The translations under genes and the position numbers were made by a program. Positions 8,825-16,673 of a stretch of DNA of 64,000 nucleotides are shown here, piece after piece. The stretch covers positions 70,780 through 134,779 of the forward strand of contig NZ_JASLDS010000045.1 in assembly GCF_030151385.1 (NCBI RefSeq). Direction: 5' to 3'. The stretch's first letter is position 1, and each line of letters starts with the position of its first letter. This DNA is from Soonwooa sp. GTDB lineage: Bacteria > Bacteroidota > Bacteroidia > Flavobacteriales > Weeksellaceae. The notes beneath the pieces were generated by a model. The model made no database searches. It was not told the DNA's origin and worked only from the letters and a program-made list of their open reading frames with translations.

Positions 8825-9620
8825 TCGGGAAATCTACAGATTTTACATCTTTTACAAACTGAGCAACAGCACCAGTAATTTCGGTATGTAAGTCTAAATA
8901 TCTTCTTAAAAACTTAGGCGAAAAACCTTTGTTCATCCCAACCATATCATGATAAACCAAAACTTGTCCGTCGCAGTCTGCACCAGCACCAATTCCGATT
9001 GTTGGAATTGTAATCGCTTCGGTTACTTTTTTAGCCAAATCAGCAGGAATTTTTTCCAAAACAACTGCAAAACATCCTAATTCTTCCAAAAGTTTAGCAT
9101 CAGAAATCAATTTTTCAGCTTCCGAATCTTCTTTAGCTCTTACTTTATAAGTTCCGAATTGATAAATCGACTGCGGTGTCAATCCCAAATGTCCCATCAC
9201 TGGAATTCCCGCATTTACAATTTTACGGATAGATTCTTCGATTTCTTTTCCACCTTCAATTTTCACAGCATGAGCACCACCTTCTTTCATCATTCTTACC
9301 GCAGATTCCAAAGCTTTTTCTGGATTACTTTGGTAAGTTCCGAAAGGCAAATCTGCCACGATTAAAGCTCTATCAATCCCACGAACAACACATTGAGTGT
9401 GGTAAATCATTTGATCTAAAGTAATTGGTAAAGTAGTTTCGAATCCCGCCATAACATTCGCCGCCGAATCGCCAATCAAAACCGCATCAACGCCACCAGC
9501 ATCCACCATTTTGGCCGTGGTAAAATCGTAAGCAGTAATCATTGAAATTTTATCTTTGTCGAACTTCATTTTGCGAAGTGTCTCCGTTGTAATTTTTTTT
9601 ATTTCTGAATGTACAGACAT
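8805..9620 (-). CDS. panB: 3-methyl-2-oxobutanoate hydroxymethyltransferase
   Basis: A 271-residue enzyme that transfers a hydroxymethyl group from methylene-tetrahydrofolate to 2-oxoisovalerate, the first committed step of pantothenate and coenzyme A synthesis. The family motifs are clear: ISMITAYDFTTAKMVD, VLIGDSAANV with the metal-binding Asp, DLPFGTYQ, AVKIEGG, MGHLGLTPQS and the C-terminal IGIGAGADCDGQVLVYHDM. Its length is normal for PanB. It is the first gene of a leftward operon, 47 bases after the Crp/Fnr gene in the same direction. panC and panD are not in the window. Confidence 0.97.
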   Translation of the reverse strand: MSVHSEIKKITTETLRKMKFDKDKISMITAYDFTTAKMVDAGGVDAVLIGDSAANVMAGFETTLPITLDQMIYHTQCVVRGIDRALIVADLPFGTYQSNPEKALESAVRMMKEGGAHAVKIEGGKEIEESIRKIVNAGIPVMGHLGLTPQSIYQFGTYKVRAKEDSEAEKLISDAKLLEELGCFAVVLEKIPADLAKKVTEAITIPTIGIGAGADCDGQVLVYHDMVGMNKGFSPKFLRRYLDLHTEITGAVAQFVKDVKSVDFPNASESY

Positions 9621-9667
9621 GGGCTTAATTTTTAGAATGTATTAAAGAAACAAATGGCTATCTAAAA

Positions 9668-10393
9668 TTAGATAACCACATGTCCAAGTTTTATAAGTTT
9701 CTCGTGATTGATGATTTTGATGTTCCTGCCTTCGACAAGGATCAACTCATCTTGTTTGAATTCTGATATTAATCGGATTGCACTTTCTGTTGCTGTTCCG
9801 ATAAGGTTGGCGATTTCTTCTCTTGTTAAAGAAATATTGATAAATCCTTCTGGATCTGTACCAAGCTTTTGTTCTAATAAAATTAAAATCTCAGCCAATC
9901 TTTCTCTAACAGTTTTTTGTGCCAAAAAGGTAACCGTGTTAGACGACTCTCCCAACTCGTATGCAATTTTTTGCAACATCGCGTAGGACAATTTCGCATC
10001 AACTTCTAATAAATGAATAAAGAAATCCGCTGGTAAAAAAACAACCTTAAGAGGTGTCATAGCTTCGGCTTTTGCTTGGAAATTCTCTCCACACAATAAC
10101 GAGCGATAACCAATAAGATCGCCTTCTTTACAAAATCTAAGGATTTGATCTTTACCGTAAACGCCCGATTTCGAAAGCTTTGCTGTTCCTTCTTTGATAA
10201 AATAAACACCTTGCGGAGATTCTCCATCTTCAAAAACGGTATCGCCTTTTGCGAACTCCATATCTTGAAGCTCTGCAACCAACTTCGTATAATCCTCCGG
10301 ACTCAAACTGTTTTTAAAAGACTCCCTGTTAAAGGCTTTAATAAAATTCTGTTCAATAACTTGCTGTAGTTCAAGTGACATATGTAATGACAT
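9668..10393 (-). CDS. Crp/Fnr-family transcriptional regulator
   Basis: About 241 residues; ATGs at codons 1 and 5 are both possible starts. Residues 30-135 form the cyclic-nucleotide-like beta-roll (GDTVFEDGESPQGVYFIKEG), followed by a long dimer helix and a C-terminal helix-turn-helix (LTREEIANLIGTATESAIRLISEF) that keeps the Glu and Arg used for base contacts in this family. Only two cysteines are seen, so the four-Cys iron-sulfur sensor of classical FNR is absent and the signal is unknown. It diverges from the cbb3 oxidase genes, and TGAC/GTCA-type palindromes lie in both facing promoter regions, which suggests that it controls that locus and possibly itself. Confidence 0.88.
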   Translation of the reverse strand: MSLHMSLELQQVIEQNFIKAFNRESFKNSLSPEDYTKLVAELQDMEFAKGDTVFEDGESPQGVYFIKEGTAKLSKSGVYGKDQILRFCKEGDLIGYRSLLCGENFQAKAEAMTPLKVVFLPADFFIHLLEVDAKLSYAMLQKIAYELGESSNTVTFLAQKTVRERLAEILILLEQKLGTDPEGFINISLTREEIANLIGTATESAIRLISEFKQDELILVEGRNIKIINHEKLIKLGHVVI

Positions 10394-10399
10394 TTATCA
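10388..10399. promoter_or_regulatory. Candidate Crp/Fnr box between the regulator gene and ccoI
   Basis: TGACATTTATCA is an imperfect inverted repeat (TGAC-N4-ATCA) close to the Crp/Fnr half-site pattern. It overlaps the start of the divergent regulator gene and lies about 75 bases before ccoI. A position over the regulator start would fit autorepression. A possible -7 element, TAATTTTG, lies at 10444-10451 before ccoI. Confidence 0.4.
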
Positions 10400-10473
10400 G
10401 CAAAAATAAGACTTTCTACTCCCAAAAGCAAAGTTTTTTGACGTAATTTTGTAAGCTAAACCCAACAAGCCAC

Positions 10474-12852
10474 ATGTCAGAAAAGTGTTTCCATTGCGGT
10501 CAGCCTATTGAAAATGAGCGCATTGAATTTGATGAAAAAGTCTTCTGTTGCAATGGTTGTCAGTCCGTTTACGAAATCCTAAACCTACATAATCTTGGTA
10601 ACTTTTATGAATTTAATAAGAGTTCGGGGATACGACCAAATAGCGATGACCAGACGCAGTTTGACTATTTAGATGCTGAGGATATCTTTAACAAAGTGGT
10701 AGATTTCCATGAAGGAGGAACGACATTGGTTACATTCAAAATTCCAGTTATACATTGTACATCTTGTATTTGGTTATTGGAAAGCCTACATACCATCAAT
10801 CCAAAAATTAAATATTCGCAAGTTAACTTCACTAGAAAAACGGTGCAAATCGCCTACAAAAGTGAAGAACTGCAACTTAGTGAACTTGCTAAATTCTTAA
10901 CGAATCTTGGTTACAAGCCAGTTATCAACCTCGAAACGGCTGACAAAAAGAAAGAAAAACTTGACAAAAGCCTTTTAATAAAATTGGCAATTGCGGGATT
11001 CGCTTTCGGAAACAGTATGTTTTTAAGCTTCCCAGAATACATTGGTGGTAACGACGTCTGGATGGAAAACTACAAATACCTATTCCGAATCACGTTGTTG
11101 ATTTTGGCAACACCTGTCGTTTTATATTCTGCACAAGATTATTACAAATCTGCTTGGTATGGCTTAAAAAACAAAATCATCAACATTGATGTTCCGATTG
11201 TTATTGGGATTTTCATGTTGTATGGTCGCTCGATTTACGAAATTGCAACCGATTATGGTGGTGGATATTTCGACACACTTTGTGGACTTTTATTCTTTAT
11301 GCTTTTGGGCAAAACGTTCCAAAAAAGAACCTACAACAGCTTATCGTACGACCGCGATTACAAATCATTCTACCCAATTGCAGTTACCAAAATTGACTTT
11401 AACGGAAAGCAAGAAAACATTCTACTTTCTGACCTGAAAGTTGGTGACAGAATTATGGTTAGAAACCAAGAAATAATCCCTGTCGATTCCATTTTGATAA
11501 AAGGTGAAGCCAATATCGATAACAGTTTCATCACTGGAGAAGCGGCTTTGGTACCAAAAAAAGCGGGTGACAAAATCTTTGCTGGCGGTAAACAAAGCGG
11601 ACCAATATTAGAATTGGAAGTTATTAAAAACGTTGACCAAAGCTACCTTACGCAACTTTGGAACAAAGAAGCTTTCAAAAAAACAGAAACAGGACTCGAT
11701 ACGATTACCAATAAAATCAGTAAGTATTTTACAATTGTTATTTTGACGATTACTGCGATTGCTGCCATTTATTGGTCACAAGAGAATTTTGAAAAAATGT
11801 TCCAAGTGGTTGCTGCGATTTTAATTATTGCTTGTCCTTGTGCATTGGCACTTTCGGCGCCGTTTACTTTTGGGCATGTTATGCGAATTTTGGGTAGAAA
11901 TAAATTCTATGTTAAAGACACTCTGACTATTGAAAAACTTTCGAAAATAGACAGTTTGGTTTTTGACAAAACAGGAACCATCACCGAAAGTAAAAAATCG
12001 AATATCAATTACTTAGGTCAAAACATTTCGGAATTCGATTTAAAAAACATTAAGACTTTACTTAAAAATTCTAATCATCCGCTTTCCAAATCTTTGTATG
12101 ATTTTATTGAAATTGAAGACGAGTATCTTCCAATCGAAAACTTTGTTGAAATCTCTGGAAAAGGTTACTCCGCAATTGTTAGAGGAAAGCTTTACAAAAT
12201 AGGCTCCGCAAGCTTTACAGGACAGAAATCCGAAAATCTTGAAACCGCAGTTTTCATACAGGCCGGTGACGAATTCTTAGGAAAATACATCTTCAAAAAC
12301 GAGTACCGAAAGGATTTAGAAACATTATTCAAACATCTTAAAAACTACGACATCAGCATTTTGAGTGGCGACAATTCTTCAGAGGAAACACAGCTAAAAG
12401 CAATGATTCCGAATGTTAAAGAAATGCGCTTCAACCAAAGTCCAGAAGACAAACTAGAATACATCCAAGAATTGCAAAATCAGCAACATAAAGTTGCTAT
12501 GCTTGGAGATGGCTTAAATGACGCTGGTGCTTTGAAGCAAAGTAATGTTGGTATTGCGATTTCTGACGACACCAATGCCTTTACACCATCATCAGACGTA
12601 ATTATGGATGGTAGCAAAATCCCCGAACTTGATAAATATCTTAAATTTTCGAAAGACGCAATTGGCATCGTAAAATTGACATTTGCTGTAAGCTTATTCT
12701 ACAATGTTATTGGGGTTACGTTTGCGGTTATGGGCGAGGTTTCACCGTTGTTTGCTGCGATTATTATGCCAGTCAGTTCAATCAGTGTTGTTGCCTTTAC
12801 AACCTTGTCAACGTGGTATCGTAGTACGAAGTATTTCAAGTTGTTAAAATAA
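10474..12852 (+). CDS. ccoI: Copper-translocating P1B-type ATPase for cbb3 oxidase assembly (CcoI/FixI)
   Basis: A 792-residue inner-membrane ATPase thought to export copper for insertion into cytochrome cbb3 oxidase. The N-terminus has a cysteine-rich metal-binding unit (CFHCG at 5-8, FCCNGC near 26-31) and then an HMA domain with CTSC at 95-98. Eight membrane segments follow, with the CPC ion motif at 454-456, the phosphorylated Asp498 in DKTGT, and GDGLNDAGAL in the hinge region. The N-terminal cysteine unit plus HMA arrangement is typical of the FixI/CcoI branch. It is the first gene of the oxidase locus, 110 bases before ccoS. Confidence 0.93.
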   Translation: MSEKCFHCGQPIENERIEFDEKVFCCNGCQSVYEILNLHNLGNFYEFNKSSGIRPNSDDQTQFDYLDAEDIFNKVVDFHEGGTTLVTFKIPVIHCTSCIWLLESLHTINPKIKYSQVNFTRKTVQIAYKSEELQLSELAKFLTNLGYKPVINLETADKKKEKLDKSLLIKLAIAGFAFGNSMFLSFPEYIGGNDVWMENYKYLFRITLLILATPVVLYSAQDYYKSAWYGLKNKIINIDVPIVIGIFMLYGRSIYEIATDYGGGYFDTLCGLLFFMLLGKTFQKRTYNSLSYDRDYKSFYPIAVTKIDFNGKQENILLSDLKVGDRIMVRNQEIIPVDSILIKGEANIDNSFITGEAALVPKKAGDKIFAGGKQSGPILELEVIKNVDQSYLTQLWNKEAFKKTETGLDTITNKISKYFTIVILTITAIAAIYWSQENFEKMFQVVAAILIIACPCALALSAPFTFGHVMRILGRNKFYVKDTLTIEKLSKIDSLVFDKTGTITESKKSNINYLGQNISEFDLKNIKTLLKNSNHPLSKSLYDFIEIEDEYLPIENFVEISGKGYSAIVRGKLYKIGSASFTGQKSENLETAVFIQAGDEFLGKYIFKNEYRKDLETLFKHLKNYDISILSGDNSSEETQLKAMIPNVKEMRFNQSPEDKLEYIQELQNQQHKVAMLGDGLNDAGALKQSNVGIAISDDTNAFTPSSDVIMDGSKIPELDKYLKFSKDAIGIVKLTFAVSLFYNVIGVTFAVMGEVSPLFAAIIMPVSSISVVAFTTLSTWYRSTKYFKLLK

Positions 12853-12899
12853 AAAAACCTATTTAGATAAATTATAAATTAATTAATTTAAATTCATTC

Positions 12900-12911
12900 T
12901 GACTAAAGTCA
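12900..12911. promoter_or_regulatory. Candidate Crp/Fnr operator upstream of ccoS-ccoNO
   Basis: TGACTAAAGTCA is a perfect palindrome with 5-base arms (TGACT/AGTCA). It lies just upstream of a promoter-like sequence and is centred about 55 bases before the predicted transcript start, a distance suited to activation by a Crp/Fnr protein. The nearby divergent regulator is the obvious candidate to bind it. Confidence 0.5.
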
Positions 12912-12927
12912 TTAATTTTAACTAAAT

Positions 12928-12954
12928 TTGGGAACTTTAATTAGCGTAAATTTG
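12928..12954 (+). promoter_or_regulatory. Bacteroidota-type promoter for ccoS-ccoNOQP
   Basis: TTG at 12928-12930 and TAAATTTG at 12947-12954 match the Bacteroidota primary sigma pattern, with a 16-base spacer. The expected transcript start falls within a few bases of the ccoS ATG at 12963, so the message would be almost leaderless. Confidence 0.55.
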
Positions 12955-12962
12955 TCTCAGTT

Positions 12963-13154
12963 ATGGAGATTCTCTATTTAATGATCATATGCAGCGTGTC
13001 TTTAGCTGTGGTTTTCTTAATAATTTTTATTATTGGAGCTAAAAAAGGGCACTTCGAGGACGATGAAAGTCCGGCTGTACGTATCCTAATGGATGATGAA
13101 ATAAGGGAAGAGAAAACTGACAATAAAAAAGAAAAAGATAATAGTGATTTGTAG
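12963..13154 (+). CDS. ccoS: cbb3-type oxidase assembly protein CcoS
   Basis: A 63-residue protein with one N-terminal membrane helix (MEILYLMIICSVSLAVVF...IGAKKGHF) and a short charged tail that includes the family feature FEDDESPAVRIL. CcoS is needed for cofactor insertion into CcoN and acts with the CcoI copper pump. The gene ends 2 bases before ccoN and follows ccoI, the usual order. Confidence 0.9.
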   Translation: MEILYLMIICSVSLAVVFLIIFIIGAKKGHFEDDESPAVRILMDDEIREEKTDNKKEKDNSDL

Positions 13155-13156
13155 AT

Positions 13157-15427
13157 ATGGAAACACAAAAGTTTAGTTATGACAATAGTATCGTAAAAGC
13201 TTTTTTGATTGCAACTGTAGTTTTTGGCTTGGTTGGATTCTTACTTGGGCTTACTGCGGCACTAATGCTTTTTTATCCGGAACTTCCTGAATATTTCTTA
13301 GGAACGGACGACCTGACAATTGCCAGTCTCAAGAGTGGGGATATGCAGGGATTAATCAACTCACATGGGGCATTTGGGTTCGGAAGAATCAGAATGTTGC
13401 ACACTAGTGCTGTGATTTTCGCGTTCGTATGTAACAGCTTCTTTGCTGGGGCATATTACTCGATGCAACGACTTCTAAAAACAAGAATGTGGAGCGACAC
13501 GTTGTCATGGATCCACTTCTGGGGATGGCAGATTATGATCGTCTCTGTAGTCATCACATTCCTTATGGGTATTAACACTTCTAAGGAATATGCCGAGCAC
13601 GAATGGCCTATTGACATTTTAATTACGGTAATCTGGGTGATTTTCGGTATTAACATGTTCGGGACAATTGCCAAGAGAAGAGTTAGACACTTGTATGTTG
13701 CTATTTGGTTCTACTTGGGCACATGGGTTGCCATTGCAATGTTGCACATCTTTAACAACCTTGAGGTTCCTTTAACAATGTGGAAGTCTTATTCTATCTA
13801 TTCTGGTGTTAAAGATGCATTGGTACAATGGTGGTATGGTCACAACGCTGTGGCTTTCGTATTAACAACGCCTGTATTAGGTTTGATGTATTACTTCTTA
13901 CCAAAAGCTGCTGACAGACCAGTATTCTCATACAAACTTTCGATTATCCACTTTTGGTCATTAATTTTTGTATATATCTGGGCTGGCCCTCACCATTTAC
14001 AATATACATCTTTACCAGCATGGGCTCAGGCCGTAGGGACTGGTTTCTCAATTATGCTAATCGCACCCTCTTGGGGTGGTATGCTTAATGGTCTATTGAC
14101 ATTAAGAGGAGCTTGGGATAAAGTAAGAGAGAATCCAATTCTTAAATTCTTCGTTGTAGCCGTAACTTGTTATGGTATGGCAACTTTTGAAGGTCCGCTT
14201 TTAGCAACAAAAACTTTAAATAAAGTTGGGCACTTTACAGACTGGGTAATTGGTCACGTACACTTAGGAGCTCTTGGATGGAATGGTTTCATGGCATTCG
14301 GGGTTATCTATTACTTGGTACCAGTAATGTGGAGAACAAAATTGTGGTCTACGAAGATGGCTAACTGGCATTTTTGGTTAGGTACATTTGGTATCATCTT
14401 CTACGCTGTGCCATTATACATTTCAGGATTTACACAAGGTTTGATGTGGAAACAATTTAACCCAGATGGTACTTTAGTTTACAAAAACTGGTTAGATACT
14501 GTTACAGCAATTCTTCCTTATTATAAAATGAGATTTGTTGGAGGTTTATTCTATATCTCAGGTGCAATCTTGATGGTAGTTAACTTAGTTAAGACGGCAA
14601 AACAAGGTTCATTCCTTAAAGAAGTGCCTGCTGAGGCGCCTGCATTAGTAAAAACGGTTAAAGGAAGAAAACAAGGCGAAACCTTCCACCTTTGGTTGGA
14701 AAGAACACCTTTATATTTCACAATCGGAGCTTTCGTTGCTTTAGCTATCGGAGGTATGATCGAGATTTTACCAACAATATTTGTGAAAAATAATGTCCCT
14801 ACTATATCAGCGGTTAAACCTTACAGTCCATTAGAATTAGAAGGTAGAGACATCTATATTAGAGAAGGGTGTAATGCTTGTCACTCTCAAATGATTAGAC
14901 CTTTCCGTGACGAAGTTGTTAGATTTAACGGTAAAAATGGACAATACTCAAAAGCTGGAGAATTCGTATATGATCATCCATTCCTTTGGGGATCTAAGAG
15001 AACAGGTCCAGACTTACAAAGAGAAGGTGGTGCAAGACCAGATTCTTGGCACTTCAAGCATATGTATAACCCAAGATCAACTTCGGCAGGATCTATCATG
15101 CCACGTTATCCTTGGTTAATTGCTGGTACTTTGGACAGAACGCACACAAAAGCGAAACTAGAATTGATGAAGAATGCATTTGATGTTCCTTATACTAAGG
15201 CTCAAATCGACTCTGCTGATTCTTGGATGAATAACCAAGCTGCTAAGATTGTTAAAAACATCTACTCTGAAGCGGCTGACGTTAAAGATCAATTTGCTAA
15301 GCAACAACAAGCGCAAGGTGCTAGTTTTGTTCCATTGGAAAAGAGAGAGATTACCGCTTTAATTTCTTACCTACAAAGATTGGGTACAGACATTAAAACT
15401 ACTGAAGTAAAAACTGCGAGCAACTAA
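13157..15427 (+). CDS. ccoNO: Cytochrome cbb3 oxidase, fused CcoN-CcoO subunit
   Basis: A 756-residue fusion of the catalytic heme-copper subunit and the membrane-anchored cytochrome c subunit. Residues 1-480 hold the CcoN part, with 12 or more membrane helices and histidine-bearing stretches such as WWYGHNAVAF, GPHHLQYT and GHVHLGALGWNG that ligate the hemes and copper B. A basic linker near 505-520 leads to a membrane helix and the CcoO part with one heme c site, CNACH, at 572-576. The oxidase reduces oxygen to water at low oxygen tension and pumps protons. Fused CcoNO is normal in Bacteroidota. ccoS precedes and ccoQ and ccoP follow closely. Confidence 0.95.
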   Translation: METQKFSYDNSIVKAFLIATVVFGLVGFLLGLTAALMLFYPELPEYFLGTDDLTIASLKSGDMQGLINSHGAFGFGRIRMLHTSAVIFAFVCNSFFAGAYYSMQRLLKTRMWSDTLSWIHFWGWQIMIVSVVITFLMGINTSKEYAEHEWPIDILITVIWVIFGINMFGTIAKRRVRHLYVAIWFYLGTWVAIAMLHIFNNLEVPLTMWKSYSIYSGVKDALVQWWYGHNAVAFVLTTPVLGLMYYFLPKAADRPVFSYKLSIIHFWSLIFVYIWAGPHHLQYTSLPAWAQAVGTGFSIMLIAPSWGGMLNGLLTLRGAWDKVRENPILKFFVVAVTCYGMATFEGPLLATKTLNKVGHFTDWVIGHVHLGALGWNGFMAFGVIYYLVPVMWRTKLWSTKMANWHFWLGTFGIIFYAVPLYISGFTQGLMWKQFNPDGTLVYKNWLDTVTAILPYYKMRFVGGLFYISGAILMVVNLVKTAKQGSFLKEVPAEAPALVKTVKGRKQGETFHLWLERTPLYFTIGAFVALAIGGMIEILPTIFVKNNVPTISAVKPYSPLELEGRDIYIREGCNACHSQMIRPFRDEVVRFNGKNGQYSKAGEFVYDHPFLWGSKRTGPDLQREGGARPDSWHFKHMYNPRSTSAGSIMPRYPWLIAGTLDRTHTKAKLELMKNAFDVPYTKAQIDSADSWMNNQAAKIVKNIYSEAADVKDQFAKQQQAQGASFVPLEKREITALISYLQRLGTDIKTTEVKTASN

Positions 15428-15439
15428 TAATAATTACGA

Positions 15440-15658
15440 ATGATTCCGCAAAGTTTTAAAGATATTGTATCGAGTGTTGAACACGCTGGCTTACTAAATA
15501 CCATTTCAATGATTTTATTCATTATATGTTTTTTAGGAATTACACTCTATGTGTTTAACAGACCAAAAAAATTCTATCAAGAAGAGGAAAATGCTCCACT
15601 TAATGATGGACTTGACATTGATGACAACAAGGACAATAAAGACAAAACTTCGCATTAA
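15440..15658 (+). CDS. ccoQ: Small cbb3 oxidase subunit CcoQ-like
   Basis: A 72-residue protein with one membrane helix (residues about 17-37) followed by FNRPKKFYQEEENAPL and an acidic Asp/Asn-rich tail. The N-R-P-K-K pattern after the helix is typical of CcoQ/FixQ, a stabilising subunit of the cbb3 complex. It lies between ccoNO and ccoP with gaps of 12 and 14 bases, which supports the call more than sequence alone. Confidence 0.8.
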   Translation: MIPQSFKDIVSSVEHAGLLNTISMILFIICFLGITLYVFNRPKKFYQEEENAPLNDGLDIDDNKDNKDKTSH

Positions 15659-15672
15659 TACATTTTACGATC

Positions 15673-16551
15673 ATGAAAAGAAGAACACCCGTATATATTA
15701 ATATCCTTATTGTTTTAGGATTATTGCTTGTCGTATTTTACATGTTTGCACAATCTTCAGATTTCTTTAAAACAAAGTATTTCTGGGCTGCAGCATTGGT
15801 AAGTATAATCGTTGTATTTATCCAAGGAGCGATTGGTGACCTAATTGAAAATGAAAAATTCAAAAAGCTAACAGAGGAAGAGAAAAAGCTTTACTTAGCA
15901 GAAACTAAAGTTCCTTATTTCCAATATTTGTGGAACTCAGCTTCTAAAAAGCAAACAGCTAAAGAAGAAGAAGACATTCTTATTGACCACGGTTTCGATG
16001 GTATCATGGAGTTGGATAATCAACTTCCAAAATGGTGGTTAGGTCTCTTTTACTTTGGTGTTGCTTATTGTATTCTTTACCTTGTTTCATTTAGTTTTAC
16101 AGATTTTGCCCACCCAGATGTTGAATACAACATAGAGCATAAAGAGCAAATTGCTGCAATTGACGAGTATAACAAAAGTGTACCTCCAGTAACTATCGAG
16201 ACGGCAGTATTCTCAGAAGATAACGTAGCAGAAGGAGAACAGATCTTTAATACAAACTGTACAGCTTGTCATATGGATGCTGGTAAAGGTGGTATTGGTC
16301 CTAACTTAACTGACAATTTCTGGATCAACCAACCGGAAAAAACTTTATACAAAAGTATTTTCCACGTGGTGTACAATGGTAGCCCACATAACCCAACAAT
16401 GCAAGCTTGGGGTAAAAATGGTGTATTAACTGGGAAAGATATCGAAAAAGTAGCGGCTTACGTATATCACATTAACCAAGAACAAGCACCTATTACAACA
16501 GCACAAGGCGGCGCAGCACCTCAAGGTACTGAGGCGCATTGGGAGAAATAG
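15673..16551 (+). CDS. ccoP: cbb3 oxidase cytochrome c subunit, monoheme CcoP-type
   Basis: A 292-residue membrane protein with helices at about 8-25, 36-55 and 121-141, a cytoplasmic loop containing ILIDHGFDGIMELDNQLPKWW (the FixP_N-like element) and a single heme c motif CTACH at 196-200, then GPNLTDNFW and the distal methionine region MQAWG. Proteobacterial CcoP normally carries two hemes; only one CxxCH is present here, as is usual for Bacteroidota. It passes electrons to the CcoNO subunit. A terminator-like structure follows. Confidence 0.9.
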   Translation: MKRRTPVYINILIVLGLLLVVFYMFAQSSDFFKTKYFWAAALVSIIVVFIQGAIGDLIENEKFKKLTEEEKKLYLAETKVPYFQYLWNSASKKQTAKEEEDILIDHGFDGIMELDNQLPKWWLGLFYFGVAYCILYLVSFSFTDFAHPDVEYNIEHKEQIAAIDEYNKSVPPVTIETAVFSEDNVAEGEQIFNTNCTACHMDAGKGGIGPNLTDNFWINQPEKTLYKSIFHVVYNGSPHNPTMQAWGKNGVLTGKDIEKVAAYVYHINQEQAPITTAQGGAAPQGTEAHWEK

Positions 16552-16570
16552 ATTTTTAACAAAACATACT

Positions 16571-16662
16571 AAAAGAGATTGTCAAGATGTATCGGTTCAA
16601 TTATTGCAAATGAGCTGATATACGAAAAGAAACTTCGTTTTTTTTTCAGGGCAATCTCTTTT
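16571..16662 (+). terminator. Nested hairpin between ccoP and ccoG
   Basis: An inner hairpin (ACGAA/TTCGT, 16622-16638) followed by a run of T looks like an intrinsic terminator. It is enclosed by an exact 11 bp long-range pairing, AAAAGAGATTG at 16571-16581 with CAATCTCTTTT at 16652-16662, whose right arm also ends in T residues. The two could act as alternative terminators that set the level of the ccoG part of the locus. Confidence 0.6.
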
Positions 16663-16673
16663 TCTATTTATAA

